From: Nonomuraea sediminis
GTDB lineage: Bacteria > Actinomycetota > Actinomycetes > Streptosporangiales > Streptosporangiaceae
Direction of reading: 5' to 3'
Assembly (NCBI RefSeq): GCF_018531495.1
Contig: NZ_JAHDTI010000013.1
Span: 62,001 to 126,000, forward strand
Length of the DNA: 64,000 bases
Shown: piece by piece, positions 46,547 through 55,481 of the stretch
How positions within the stretch are numbered: the stretch's first letter is position 1
How the letters are laid out: each line of letters starts with the position of its first letter
Position numbers and translations under genes: made by a program
The notes under the pieces: model-generated
The model's input: only the letters and a program-made list of their open reading frames with translations
Database searches by the model: none
What the model was told of the DNA's origin: nothing

Positions 46547-49414
46547 TCAGGCGTCCAGGAGGGAGCGGCGATGGGCGGCGGCGGCCGCCTCGCCGCGGCT
46601 GGTGACGCCGAGCTTGGACAGGATGTTGGAGACGTGGACGCTGACTGTCTTGACCGAGATGAACAGCTCCGCCGCGATGTCCCGGTTGCTGCGCCCGAGC
46701 GCCACGAGCCGCAGCACCTCGAGCTCCCGCGGCGTGAGCAGCTCCGACGTCGTCTCCTGCGGCGAGCCGGCCCCGACGCGCCGCGACAGCGTCTCGATCT
46801 CCTCGATGAGCGGCGTGGCCCGCAGCGCCCGTGCCAGCGGGAGCGCGGTGCGCAGCCGGCCGCCCGCTCCCTCGCGGTCACCGGAGCGCGCGGCTACCGA
46901 GGCGGCCCGCATCAGCGCCTTGGCCTGGTTGTGCGGGCGGTTGATGCGCTCCCACGCGGCGGCCGCGGCGTCGAAGTCGCCCGAGTACGACAGCCGGTAG
47001 GCCTCCGCGACCGGCCCCTTGGCCTGCAGACCGGCGGCCACGGCCACGGCGTGCTCGCGCACGGCCCTGGCACGGTCGGGCTCCACGGCGTCGGCCGCGT
47101 CGCACACGGTGCGCAGCAGCGCCAGCAGGCGCCAGCCGAGCATGGCCTTGCTCGACTGAGAAGGCCGGCCCATGTAGCGCTCGGCGACGGCCAGCGCGCT
47201 GTCGGGCTCGCCCTTGAGCAGGTGCCAGCCGATGTGCAGCCGGGTGCTGTTGGTGATGTCCTGCAGGTAGTCCTCGGGGCGCTCCTTGAGCACGCCGAGT
47301 TCGGACAGAATGCCCTCGACCAGGTCGAACTCGCCCCTGGCCAGGGCGATGTCGGCGCGCGTGCGCAGCATGTGGTGCCGGGTGCGCAGCACGGGGCCGT
47401 AGCTGGCGGCCACGTCCAGGATCTCGATGGCCTCGTCCCAGCGGCCGATGGCCTCGAGCACCTCGGCCTTGTTGTTGAGGATGAACAGCCCGCTGGCACG
47501 CAGCCGGCCGTACTTCTTGGCGGCGCGCCAGCCCTCGTCGGCCAGCGCGAGCGCCTCTTCCCAGCGGCCCATGTCGGTGAGGGCGTCGATGTTGTTGCCG
47601 ATCGCCCGGGTGATGAGCCGGCCCGAGTTCTCCAGCTTGCCGAGCTCCAGGGCACGCATGTTGGTGGCCAGCGTGGCCTCGTAGTCGCCGTCGATGGAGT
47701 GGCCGAGCGCCAGGTTCAGCAGCAGGTCGCCTTCCAGGCAGCGGTCGCCCAGCTCGCCCGCCAGGCGTAGGCCCTCCTCGATGAGCTGGGTGCCCTCGGC
47801 CACCTCGCCGCGCAGCATGAGGTCCTGGCTCAGCGGTGTGACCACGTCCGCTCGCTCCTGGCCAGGGGCGGGCACCAGCCGCAGGGCGTCACGTAGGTCC
47901 TCGACCACGCCCATCTTGCCCTTGGAGATCTTGAAGCTGGCCCAGCGCACCATGAGCTTGGCGACGCGGCCGGGATCCCGGTTCTCGTCCAGCTCGGAAA
48001 GCGCCGCCTTGATGAACTTCACGCCCCTGTCGACGTCGCCGCCCGCCCGCGCGGCCTCGGAGGCGCGCTCCAGCACGGCGGTGTGGTCGGCGTCGATCAG
48101 CTCCTCCGCGCCCGACACCCGGTCCCAGAGCATGAGGACGCGTTCGAGCAGCGGGATGGCCTCGGTGTAGGCGAACGCCCTGAACGACTTCTGCGCCGCC
48201 TCCCAGGCGGCCACCAGCGCCGCCTTGTCGTTGCGCGCGCCGTACCAGTGGTGCGCGAGCTCGACGGCGGCGCGGCCGGGCGGGACGAGCTTGCGGTCGA
48301 GGGAGATCTCCTCGGCGAAGCGGGCGTGCAGGCGCTGGTGCTCGCCGGGCAGCAGCTCGTCGTGTACGGCTTCGCGGATGAGCGCGTGGCGGAAGACGTA
48401 GGCGCGGTTGTCGGCGATCTGCAGCACGTTGCCGGCGATGGCCGGGCGCAGCGCGGCCTCGAGTTCCAGGTCGGACAGGCTGCTGACGGCGGCCAGCAGC
48501 GAGTGGCCGACGCGGATGCCACCGGCCGCGGCGATGCGCAGCACCCGCTGGGTCTCCTCGGGCAGGCGCTCGACGGAGCCGAGGATCAGGTCGGTCATCG
48601 ACTCGGGGAACGAGCAGTCCTCGCCGCCGTCCAGCATCGCCTCGACGAACAGCGGGATGCCCTCGCTGCGCTCGTAGACCTTCTCGACCTTGGCGTAGTC
48701 GGGGGTGCTGCCGAGGATCCCGGCCATCTGCTGCGCCACCTCGTCGCGAGAGAGGCGGGGGAGGTCCAGGCGGAGCACGCCGTTGACGCGGCCGAGCTCG
48801 GCAAGCACGGGGCGGAGGGGGTGCTGGCGGTGCAGGTCGTCCGATCGGTACGTCATCACGATCAGGACCTGCGGGGCACGCAGGTTACGGCTGAGGAAGG
48901 CGATCAGGTCGCGGCTCGAGCGGTCCGCCCAGTGGATGTCCTCGATGATCAGGATCGTGGGCCGGCTGTCGGCCAGCCGTTCGAGCAGGGTGAGGAACTG
49001 TTCGAAGAGCCTGGCTCGGCCCGTCTCCGTCTCGCCGTCGCCGCTCGGCTCGCCGAACTCCGGCAGCAGCCTGGCCAGGTCGCGCCCGGCCCCTTCGGGC
49101 AGCAGCGCGGCGATCTGCGCGGTGCCCTGCTCCCTGACGAGCTGGCGCAGCGCGGCCGTGAACGGCGCGTAGGCCAGGCCCTCGGTGGAGAGCTCGACGC
49201 AGCCGCCGAACAGCACCCGGGCACCCACCTGGCGGGACTGATCGGCGAAGCGCTGGACGAGGCGTGTCTTGCCCACTCCCGCCTCACCGCCCAGAAGGAC
49301 GGCGGTGGCATCTCCTTTTCTGGCCTCTTCAAAGGCCTCGGTGAGCGTGGCGAGCTCAGGCGCCCGCCCCACGAAGACGGGACTTACGGAACGTCCCAGC
49401 ATGTCGTCCAGCAT
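46547..49414 (-). CDS. Large AAA-ATPase LuxR-family transcriptional regulator
   Basis: 955 residues. The N-terminal nucleotide-binding domain has Walker A LLGGEAGVGKTRLVQR and Walker B TILIIEDIHWADRSS. A long middle region of TPR-like helical repeats (about residues 380-860) follows, and the C-terminal LuxR HTH reads LTPRELEVLRLVALGRSNRD, IAAELFISVKTVSVHVSNIL. These LAL-type activators sense a ligand or partner through the middle region. The target is unknown; the gene stands alone. Confidence 0.93.
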   Translation of the reverse strand: MLDDMLGRSVSPVFVGRAPELATLTEAFEEARKGDATAVLLGGEAGVGKTRLVQRFADQSRQVGARVLFGGCVELSTEGLAYAPFTAALRQLVREQGTAQIAALLPEGAGRDLARLLPEFGEPSGDGETETGRARLFEQFLTLLERLADSRPTILIIEDIHWADRSSRDLIAFLSRNLRAPQVLIVMTYRSDDLHRQHPLRPVLAELGRVNGVLRLDLPRLSRDEVAQQMAGILGSTPDYAKVEKVYERSEGIPLFVEAMLDGGEDCSFPESMTDLILGSVERLPEETQRVLRIAAAGGIRVGHSLLAAVSSLSDLELEAALRPAIAGNVLQIADNRAYVFRHALIREAVHDELLPGEHQRLHARFAEEISLDRKLVPPGRAAVELAHHWYGARNDKAALVAAWEAAQKSFRAFAYTEAIPLLERVLMLWDRVSGAEELIDADHTAVLERASEAARAGGDVDRGVKFIKAALSELDENRDPGRVAKLMVRWASFKISKGKMGVVEDLRDALRLVPAPGQERADVVTPLSQDLMLRGEVAEGTQLIEEGLRLAGELGDRCLEGDLLLNLALGHSIDGDYEATLATNMRALELGKLENSGRLITRAIGNNIDALTDMGRWEEALALADEGWRAAKKYGRLRASGLFILNNKAEVLEAIGRWDEAIEILDVAASYGPVLRTRHHMLRTRADIALARGEFDLVEGILSELGVLKERPEDYLQDITNSTRLHIGWHLLKGEPDSALAVAERYMGRPSQSSKAMLGWRLLALLRTVCDAADAVEPDRARAVREHAVAVAAGLQAKGPVAEAYRLSYSGDFDAAAAAWERINRPHNQAKALMRAASVAARSGDREGAGGRLRTALPLARALRATPLIEEIETLSRRVGAGSPQETTSELLTPRELEVLRLVALGRSNRDIAAELFISVKTVSVHVSNILSKLGVTSRGEAAAAAHRRSLLDA

Positions 49415-49460
49415 GTCACGCCTTATAGATAGCTATCGACGGGTTTAGGGCGGCTCTGAG

Positions 49461-49490
49461 GCCCGGCCGCGAGGGAGGTTGCGGCCGGGC
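49461..49490 (-). terminator. Hairpin terminator after the 48-residue gene
   Basis: GCCCGGCCGC (49461-49470) is a perfect complement of GCGGCCGGGC (49481-49490). It lies just past the stop of the minus-strand small gene and before the start of the LuxR gene, so it insulates the two. Confidence 0.75.
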
Positions 49491-49503
49491 TCTCGTGGCG
49501 TGA

Positions 49504-49650
49504 TCATGACGAACGGCGCTTGCCGAAGACCGAGCGGCGCTCGGACTTGTTGGCCCGCTGGGCTTCACGTACCTGGCGGTGCCTGGCAGCCTCCTCACGG
49601 AGCTCGTTGGCGTGGTTCTTCATGAGCTGGAACTCGATCTCGGGATGCAT
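49504..49650 (-). CDS. 48-residue basic helical protein
   Basis: From ATG 49648-49650: MHPEIEFQLMKNHANELREE then AARHRQVREAQRANKSERRS and VFGKRRSS. A highly charged single helix, of the small actinobacterial type that starts MHPEIE and has no known role. A strong hairpin follows it. The 13 in-frame codons upstream are less likely. Confidence 0.65.
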   Translation of the reverse strand: MHPEIEFQLMKNHANELREEAARHRQVREAQRANKSERRSVFGKRRSS

Positions 49651-49809
49651 GTCCGCTCCTTGGATTTGTTGTCTTTCTGACACCTTCAAGAGTCGTGCTA
49701 AGGCCCCGGGTGGGGCATCGGGTGGATGCCTTATCTCTGCCGAAGCTTCGGCTTACCCCTACCTAGGGCAGGGCCTCAGAGGGTCTTAGGGACGCCACGA
49801 TGAGGGGTC

Positions 49810-50853
49810 GTGAGGAACCTAGTGATCGTCTTCTTCGTCGTGTCCGCCCTGGTCGCGGCGTGTTCCGAGAGTGCCTACGGCGAGCCGCCCGGATGGCGGG
49901 TGGCGGTGGAGCGCGCGGGCGGGTCGCTCGGCGGGTTCCGGGACGTGGGGGCCACGGGACCGGGCGACGCCTGGGTGGTCAGGGACGGCAGGCCGCTGCT
50001 GCGGTGGGACGGCCGCGGGTGGCGGGGCCAGGGTGGGGCGGCCGTGCCGTACCTGGTGACGGCGGCGGGGCCGCGTGAGGCGTGGCAGTTCGTCGAGCAC
50101 GGCCGGCGACTGGACGCGCGGCGCTGGGACGGCAGGACCTGGCAGCCGCACCCGATCCCCACGGCGGGCGCGCACGCGACGGCGGCCGTGGCGGCGGGTC
50201 CGGGGGACTGCTGGGTGGCCGGGCTGCGGTTCGGGCCGCACGGCATGACGGACGTGGCGTGGCACTTCACGGACGGTAGGTGGCGGCAGGTGGACGTGCC
50301 GTCGCCGATCACCGACCTGGCCGCCGCGGGCAGGAACGACGTGTGGGCGCTGAGCAGCGCGGGCCGGTTGCCGTCGATCCTGCACTGGACGGGGCACGGC
50401 TGGCGGCGCACGCCGGTGCCCTCGATCGGGGTGCCCGAGCGCTCACGGGCCGGCGACGCCACCGTCGAGCTGGACGACGTCGCGGTGACGGGCAGGAACG
50501 AGGCGTACGCGGTGGGCGCGGTGGTGCTCCCGCTGAACGAGGGCCGCGTCATCCGCGAGGCTGTCGTGCTGCGCTGGAACGGATCCACCTGGCGGCGCCT
50601 GGCTCACCGGCCCGCCGAGACCGCCTACACCAGGGTCGCCCCGGACGGCGCGGGCGGGCTCTGGCTGGTCACCCAGCGCCAGGACCACCCGGACGTGCTC
50701 ACTCACCACGCGGGCGGGCGCTGGACCCCCGTGGAGGTGCCCGCGGTCGCCGTCAAGGGCCTGGCCAACGTGCCGGGAACCAGGGACATGTGGGCGACGG
50801 CGGAGTCCAGGGAGTCTGGTGCGACACGTCAGCTGATCTTGTCTTATCGGTGA
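49810..50853 (+). CDS. Secreted lipoprotein, beta-propeller-like repeats
   Basis: 347 residues from a GTG. The signal peptide MRNLVIVFFVVSALVAACSE has a LVAAC lipobox. The mature protein has repeated W-x-W/D-G-x-x-W blades (WVVRDGRPLLRWDGRGW, ARRWDGRTWQPHP, VAWHFTDGRWRQVDVP, LHWTGHGWRRTPVP and more), about seven, as in a beta-propeller of the Kelch/BNR kind. Extracytoplasmic binding function is likely; the ligand is unknown. Confidence 0.8.
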   Translation: MRNLVIVFFVVSALVAACSESAYGEPPGWRVAVERAGGSLGGFRDVGATGPGDAWVVRDGRPLLRWDGRGWRGQGGAAVPYLVTAAGPREAWQFVEHGRRLDARRWDGRTWQPHPIPTAGAHATAAVAAGPGDCWVAGLRFGPHGMTDVAWHFTDGRWRQVDVPSPITDLAAAGRNDVWALSSAGRLPSILHWTGHGWRRTPVPSIGVPERSRAGDATVELDDVAVTGRNEAYAVGAVVLPLNEGRVIREAVVLRWNGSTWRRLAHRPAETAYTRVAPDGAGGLWLVTQRQDHPDVLTHHAGGRWTPVEVPAVAVKGLANVPGTRDMWATAESRESGATRQLILSYR

Positions 50854-50900
50854 GTTTGGAATCACCGCACCCGGTCGGCGATGCTGTGGGGGTGTCAACC

Positions 50901-51830
50901 ATGACTACCACGCTCGCGGACGTCGCCTCGTCCAACGCGACGCTGCGAGCATTCCTGCACGGGCTGCCCGGCGTCGACCGGGTCGGCGCGGACCAGCGGG
51001 CGGCGATGCTCGGCACCCGTTCCATCAAGACGACGGCCAAGGCGCAGGCCATCGACCTGGCCATCTCCATGATCGACCTCACCACGCTCGAGGGCGCCGA
51101 CACCCACGGCAAGGTCCGTGCCATGTGCACGAAGGCCATGCACCCCGGCGAGGGCGCGCCCCGGGTCGCGGCCGTGTGCGTCTACCCCGACCTGGTGGCC
51201 GAGGCGGTCGCCACCGTCAGGGGCTCGGGCGTCAAGGTGGCCTCGGTGGCGACCGCGTTCCCCAGCGGCCGCTCGTCGCTCGAGGTCAAGGTGAGCGACA
51301 CCAGCCTCGCGGTGGCGGCCGGCGCGGACGAGATCGACATGGTCATCGACCGCGGCGCCTTCCTCGAGGGCGACTACCTGAAGGTCTTCGAGGAGATCGT
51401 GGCCATCAAGGCCGCGTGCGGCGACGCGCACCTGAAGGTGATCCTGGAGACGGGCGAGCTGGCGACCTACGACAACGTACGGCGGGCCTCCTGGCTGGCC
51501 ATGATCGCGGGTGCCGACTTCATCAAGACCTCGACGGGGAAGGTCGCCCCCGCGGCCACCCTGCCGGTCACGCTGATCATGCTGGAGGCGGTGCGCGACT
51601 TCCGCGACGCCACCGGGCGGCAGGTGGGCGTCAAGCCCGCGGGCGGCATCCGCACCACCAAGGACGCCATCAAGAACCTGGTCCTGGTCAACGAGACGGC
51701 CGGCGACGACTGGCTGACGCCGGACTGGTTCAGGCTCGGCGCCTCGTCGCTGCTGAACGATCTGCTGATGCAGCGCCAGAAGCTGGCCACCGGCCGCTAC
51801 GCGGGTCCCGACTACTTCACGGTGGACTGA
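50901..51830 (+). CDS. deoC: Deoxyribose-phosphate aldolase
   Basis: 309 residues from ATG 50901. The Schiff-base lysine region is seen as ADFIKTSTGKVAPAAT, the second active-site lysine as QVGVKPAGGIRTTKDA and DEIDMVIDRGAFLEGDY matches the barrel core. It splits 2-deoxyribose 5-phosphate into acetaldehyde and glyceraldehyde 3-phosphate. The following aldehyde dehydrogenase could oxidise the acetaldehyde, and the two genes are one base apart. Confidence 0.93.
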   Translation: MTTTLADVASSNATLRAFLHGLPGVDRVGADQRAAMLGTRSIKTTAKAQAIDLAISMIDLTTLEGADTHGKVRAMCTKAMHPGEGAPRVAAVCVYPDLVAEAVATVRGSGVKVASVATAFPSGRSSLEVKVSDTSLAVAAGADEIDMVIDRGAFLEGDYLKVFEEIVAIKAACGDAHLKVILETGELATYDNVRRASWLAMIAGADFIKTSTGKVAPAATLPVTLIMLEAVRDFRDATGRQVGVKPAGGIRTTKDAIKNLVLVNETAGDDWLTPDWFRLGASSLLNDLLMQRQKLATGRYAGPDYFTVD

Positions 51831-51831
51831 C

Positions 51832-53250
51832 ATGTTCGAGTACGCACCCGCCCCCGAGTCACGCGACGTCGTCGACATCAAGTCGTCGTACGGCCTGTTC
51901 ATCAACGGCGAGTTCGTCGAAGGGTCAGGCAAGCCCTTCAAGACGATCAACCCGGCGTCGGAGGAGAAGCTCGCGGAGATCGCCACGGCGACCTCCGACG
52001 ACGTGGACCGGGCCGTGCAGGCCGCCCGCAAGGCCTTCGGCGTGTGGAGCGCCCTGCCCGGCGCCGAACGGGCCAAGTACCTGTTCCGCATCGCCCGCAT
52101 CATCCAGGAGCGCGCCCGCGAACTGGCCGTGCTGGAGTCGCTGGACAACGGCAAGCCGATCCGCGAATCGCGCGACGTGGACCTGCCGCTGGTGGCGGCC
52201 CACTTCTTCTACTACGCGGGCTGGGCCGACAAGCTGGAGTACGCCGGATTCGGCACCAAGCCCCTCGGCGTGGCCGGGCAGGTCATCCCGTGGAACTTCC
52301 CGCTGCTGATGCTGGCGTGGAAGATCGCCCCCGCGCTGGCCTGCGGTAACACCGTGGTGCTCAAGCCGGCCGAGACGACCCCGCTGACCGCGCTGCTGTT
52401 CGCCGAGATCTGTCAGCAGGCCGATCTGCCGCCGGGCGTGGTCAACATCGTCACCGGCGCCGGGCAGACGGGCGCCGCGGTCGTGGCGCACCCGGACGTC
52501 GACAAGGTGGCCTTCACCGGCTCCACCGAGGTGGGCCGCATCATCGCCCGCACGGTGGCGGGCACGGACAAGAAGGTGACGCTGGAGCTCGGCGGCAAGG
52601 CCGCGAACATCGTGTTCGAGGACGCCGCGCTCGACCAGGCCGTCGAGGGCATCGTCAACGGCATCTTCTTCAACCAGGGCCACGTGTGCTGCGCCGGGTC
52701 CAGGCTGCTGGTGCAGGAGTCGGTGCACGACGAGCTGATCGCCGCGCTGAAGCGTCGCCTGGGCACGCTGCGCCTGGGCGACCCGCTCGACAAGAACACC
52801 GACATCGGCGCGATCAACTCCGCCGATCAACTCTCGAAGATCCGTGAGCTGTCGGACATCGGGGAGCAGGAAGGCGCCGAGCGGTGGTCCCCGGCCTGCG
52901 AGATCCCCGGCAAGGGCTTCTGGTTCCCTCCGACGATCTTCACCGGGGTGGCGCAGTCGCACACGATCGCCCGCGAGGAGATCTTCGGCCCGGTGCTGTC
53001 GGTGCTGACGTTCCGTACCCCGGCCGAGGCCGTGGAGAAGGCCAACAACACGCCCTACGGGCTGTCGGCCGGCATCTGGACCGAGAAGGGCTCGCGCATC
53101 CTGTGGATGGCGGACAAGCTCAGGGCCGGAGTCGTGTGGGCCAACACGTTCAACCGGTTCGACCCGGCCTCGCCGTTCGGCGGCTTCAAGGAGTCCGGGT
53201 ACGGCCGCGAGGGCGGGCGGCTCGGCTTGGAGGCCTACCTTGATGTGTGA
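51832..53250 (+). CDS. Aldehyde dehydrogenase
   Basis: 472 residues. NAD-binding and catalytic elements: VIPWNFPLLMLAWKIAPALA, KPAETTPLTA, FTGSTEVGR, the general base in VTLELGGKAANIVF, the nucleophile in FFNQGHVCCAGSRL and the C-terminal PFGGFKESGYGREGG. It probably oxidises the acetaldehyde made by DeoC. Its last codons overlap a 56-residue coupled frame. Confidence 0.93.
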   Translation: MFEYAPAPESRDVVDIKSSYGLFINGEFVEGSGKPFKTINPASEEKLAEIATATSDDVDRAVQAARKAFGVWSALPGAERAKYLFRIARIIQERARELAVLESLDNGKPIRESRDVDLPLVAAHFFYYAGWADKLEYAGFGTKPLGVAGQVIPWNFPLLMLAWKIAPALACGNTVVLKPAETTPLTALLFAEICQQADLPPGVVNIVTGAGQTGAAVVAHPDVDKVAFTGSTEVGRIIARTVAGTDKKVTLELGGKAANIVFEDAALDQAVEGIVNGIFFNQGHVCCAGSRLLVQESVHDELIAALKRRLGTLRLGDPLDKNTDIGAINSADQLSKIRELSDIGEQEGAERWSPACEIPGKGFWFPPTIFTGVAQSHTIAREEIFGPVLSVLTFRTPAEAVEKANNTPYGLSAGIWTEKGSRILWMADKLRAGVVWANTFNRFDPASPFGGFKESGYGREGGRLGLEAYLDV

Positions 53251-53413
53251 GAACCGCCGCGCCAAGCGCCGCACCCGCCGCGCGCAGGCCTCCCGCGGCC
53301 ACGCCTTCGCTCGCGCCGGACGCCCGGTCCGTGAGGGCTGGTACGCCCACCGCTGCGGCGTCAGCCGCTGCGGCCAGATCTTCGTGCCCGTGCACCTGAC
53401 GCAGGAGCGGTGA
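53243..53413 (+). CDS. 56-residue basic protein between two ALDH genes
   Basis: ATG 53243 overlaps the ALDH stop by eight bases and its TGA overlaps the ATG of the next gene (TGATG at 53411-53415). It reads MCENRRAKRRTRRAQASRGH then YAHRCGVSRCGQIFVPVHLT, strongly basic with a Cys-x5-Cys pair. Both-sided coupling argues for real translation, but a DNA- or RNA-binding role is only a guess from the charge. Confidence 0.5.
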   Translation: MCENRRAKRRTRRAQASRGHAFARAGRPVREGWYAHRCGVSRCGQIFVPVHLTQER

Positions 53414-54252
53414 TGAGCAGGCTGTCCGTCCGCAAGACCTACAAGCTGTTCATCGGCGGGGCTTTCCCGCGTTCGGAGAGTGGAAGGTCCTACATCGTGA
53501 CCTCCGGCAAGGGCGAGGTGAACGCGGCCAGGGCCTCACGCAAGGACGCCCGCGACGCCGTCTCCGCCGCGCGCAAGGCGTTCCCCGGCTGGTCGGCGGC
53601 CACGCCGTACAACAGGGGGCAGATCCTCTACCGGGTCGCCGAGATGCTGGAGGGCCGGCGGGCCCAGTTCGCCGAGGAGATCGGCGGCGGCAAGAAGGCG
53701 TCGCTCGAGGCCGTGGACGCCGCGGTCGACCGGCTGGTCTGGTACGCGGGCTGGTCCGACAAGATCGCCTCGGTGCACGGGTCGGCGAATCCGGTGGCGG
53801 GGCCGTACTTCAACCTGTCGACGCCCGAGCCCACCGGGGTGGTCGCGCTCGTGGCGCCCGCGGATGCGCTGCTCGGGCTGGTGTCGGTGATCGCGCCGGC
53901 CATCGTCACGGGCAACACCTGCGTGGTCGTGGCCTCGGAGAAGGCCCCACTGCCCGCGATCACGCTGGCCGAGGTGCTGGCCACCGCTGACCTGCCCGGC
54001 GGCGTCGTCAACATCCTGACGGGGCACCAGGCGGAGCTCGCGCCCTGGCTGGCGGCCCACATGGACGTCAACGCGCTCGACCTGACCGGCGTCACGGACC
54101 CGGACCTGGCCGTGCGGTGCGAGCAGTCCGCGGCCGAGAACCTCAAGCGGGTCCTCCGCCCCGCGAGCGAGGACTGGACCGCCGACCCGGGCCTGTCCCG
54201 CCTCACTGCCTTCCTCGAGACCAAGACGGTCTGGCACCCCGTCGGGATCTGA
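53413..54252 (+). CDS. Aldehyde dehydrogenase-like protein without catalytic domain
   Basis: 279 residues, against about 470 for a complete ALDH. The N-terminal domain is recognisable (LFIGGAFPRSESGRSY, ARKAFPGWSAATPYNRGQIL, YFNLSTPEPTGVVALVAPAD, TGNTCVVVASEKAPLPAITL). It continues through VVNILTGH but lacks the catalytic Glu, the Cys and the rest. A similar short partner gene follows a full ALDH in several actinobacteria, to my knowledge, so this may be a stable pseudoenzyme rather than decay. Confidence 0.8.
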   Translation: MSRLSVRKTYKLFIGGAFPRSESGRSYIVTSGKGEVNAARASRKDARDAVSAARKAFPGWSAATPYNRGQILYRVAEMLEGRRAQFAEEIGGGKKASLEAVDAAVDRLVWYAGWSDKIASVHGSANPVAGPYFNLSTPEPTGVVALVAPADALLGLVSVIAPAIVTGNTCVVVASEKAPLPAITLAEVLATADLPGGVVNILTGHQAELAPWLAAHMDVNALDLTGVTDPDLAVRCEQSAAENLKRVLRPASEDWTADPGLSRLTAFLETKTVWHPVGI

Positions 54253-54332
54253 TGCTGTACGGCGGGCCGCCCCACCGTACTTAGGCTGAGGGCCCGGTCC
54301 GGATCTGATGCTGTACGGCGGGCCGCCCCACC
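54245..54332. repeat. Tandem duplication at the end of the ALDH-like gene
   Basis: A 32-base unit at 54245-54276 is repeated exactly at 54301-54332, containing GATCTGATGCTGTACGGCGG; the following GTACTT, GGCTGAGGGCCCG also recurs. The first copy includes the stop codon of the gene, so its 3' end was duplicated. Confidence 0.7.
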
Positions 54333-54494
54333 GGCCGCCCGCCGTACTTCGGCTGAGGGCCCGCTCGCGGCGCCGGCGGCGAGTCGGGAGTGGCGGGCCG
54401 CCGTCACGGCGCACGGGAACCGTCTGGACGGGATGGTGGCGTGCGTGCGCGTAGGCGGCTGGCTGTGACCGGCCGGCTGCTAGCGTGATCGGGT

Positions 54495-55376
54495 ATGGAG
54501 CTTCGGCAGCTCGAGTACTTCGTGGCGGTCGCCGAGGAGGCGGGGTTCACCAAGGCGGCGGCCCGGCTGCACGTGGCCCAGCCCGGGGTGAGCGCGCAGA
54601 TCCGGCAGCTCGAGCGGGAGCTCGGCCAGGAGCTGTTCGACCGCTCGGGCCGCTCGGTCAGGCTCACCCCGGTGGGCAAGGCGGTGCTCCCGTATGCCAG
54701 GGCGGCGCTTGCGGCCGTGGTGGGCGCGCGGGAGGTCGTGGACGAGATGTCCGGGCTGCTGCGCGGCCACGTGACGATGGGCGCCGTGACCGCCCCGTCC
54801 GTGCTCGACCTTCCCGGGCTGCTGGCCGGGTTCCACCGCGGGCATCCCGGGGTGGAGATCTCGCTGGTCGAGCTGGACCCGGTGAGCCTGGTCGAGGCCG
54901 TCGTCGCCGGCCGGGTCGACCTGGGGCTGGCGGGCCTGGGCGCGCCGCTGCCGCCGGGACTCGACACGCAGATCGTCATCGACCAGCCGCTCGTGGTGGT
55001 CGTGCCGCACGATGACGAGCTGGCCAAGCGCACGTCGGTCGAGCTGGCCGACCTGCGCGACAGGCCGCTGATCACACTGCCGATGGGCACGGGGCTCCGT
55101 TCAGTGCTTGAGAACGCCTGCGCCGCGGTCGGGTTCCGGCCCCGGGTGGCCTTTGAGGCCAGCGAGCCTTACGTGCTGGCCCAGTTCGCCGCCCGCGGGC
55201 TGGGCGTGGCGGTGCTCCCCGAGTCGGCCGCGGCCGATGCCGACATCCACGTCCTCACCCTGGCCGGGCCGCGCCTGCGTGGCCAGATGGCGCTGATCTG
55301 GCGTGCCGAGGGCCCCACGAGCCCGGCCGCCACCGCGTTGATCGCCCACGCCCGCCGCCTTCTCCCCACCCACTGA
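54495..55376 (+). CDS. LysR-family transcriptional regulator
   Basis: 293 residues. MELRQLEYFVAVAEEAGFTK, AAARLHVAQPGVSAQIRQLE and RELGQELFDRSGRSVRLTPV make the winged HTH; the effector domain has GHVTMGAVTAPSVLDLPGLL and ARGLGVAVLPES. It is the last gene in the same direction as the deoC/ALDH set and may regulate it or an unlinked gene. The divergent gene expected of a typical LysR target is absent. Confidence 0.92.
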   Translation: MELRQLEYFVAVAEEAGFTKAAARLHVAQPGVSAQIRQLERELGQELFDRSGRSVRLTPVGKAVLPYARAALAAVVGAREVVDEMSGLLRGHVTMGAVTAPSVLDLPGLLAGFHRGHPGVEISLVELDPVSLVEAVVAGRVDLGLAGLGAPLPPGLDTQIVIDQPLVVVVPHDDELAKRTSVELADLRDRPLITLPMGTGLRSVLENACAAVGFRPRVAFEASEPYVLAQFAARGLGVAVLPESAAADADIHVLTLAGPRLRGQMALIWRAEGPTSPAATALIAHARRLLPTH

Positions 55377-55438
55377 CGCCAGACCCCGGCGGGCACGACG
55401 GCAGCACCGGCCACCGCGATCGAAGAATTTCTTCCAAT

Positions 55439-55462
55439 GATGAATTCAACGTAGATGAATTC
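55439..55462 (+). repeat. Direct repeat of GATGAATTC in the TetR leader
   Basis: GATGAATTC occurs at 55439-55447 and 55454-55462, spaced by 15 bases, just upstream of the TetR start. Each contains the palindrome GAATTC. It could be an operator for the regulator itself. Confidence 0.4.
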
Positions 55463-55481
55463 CGCGTGTTTGAATGGCCCC

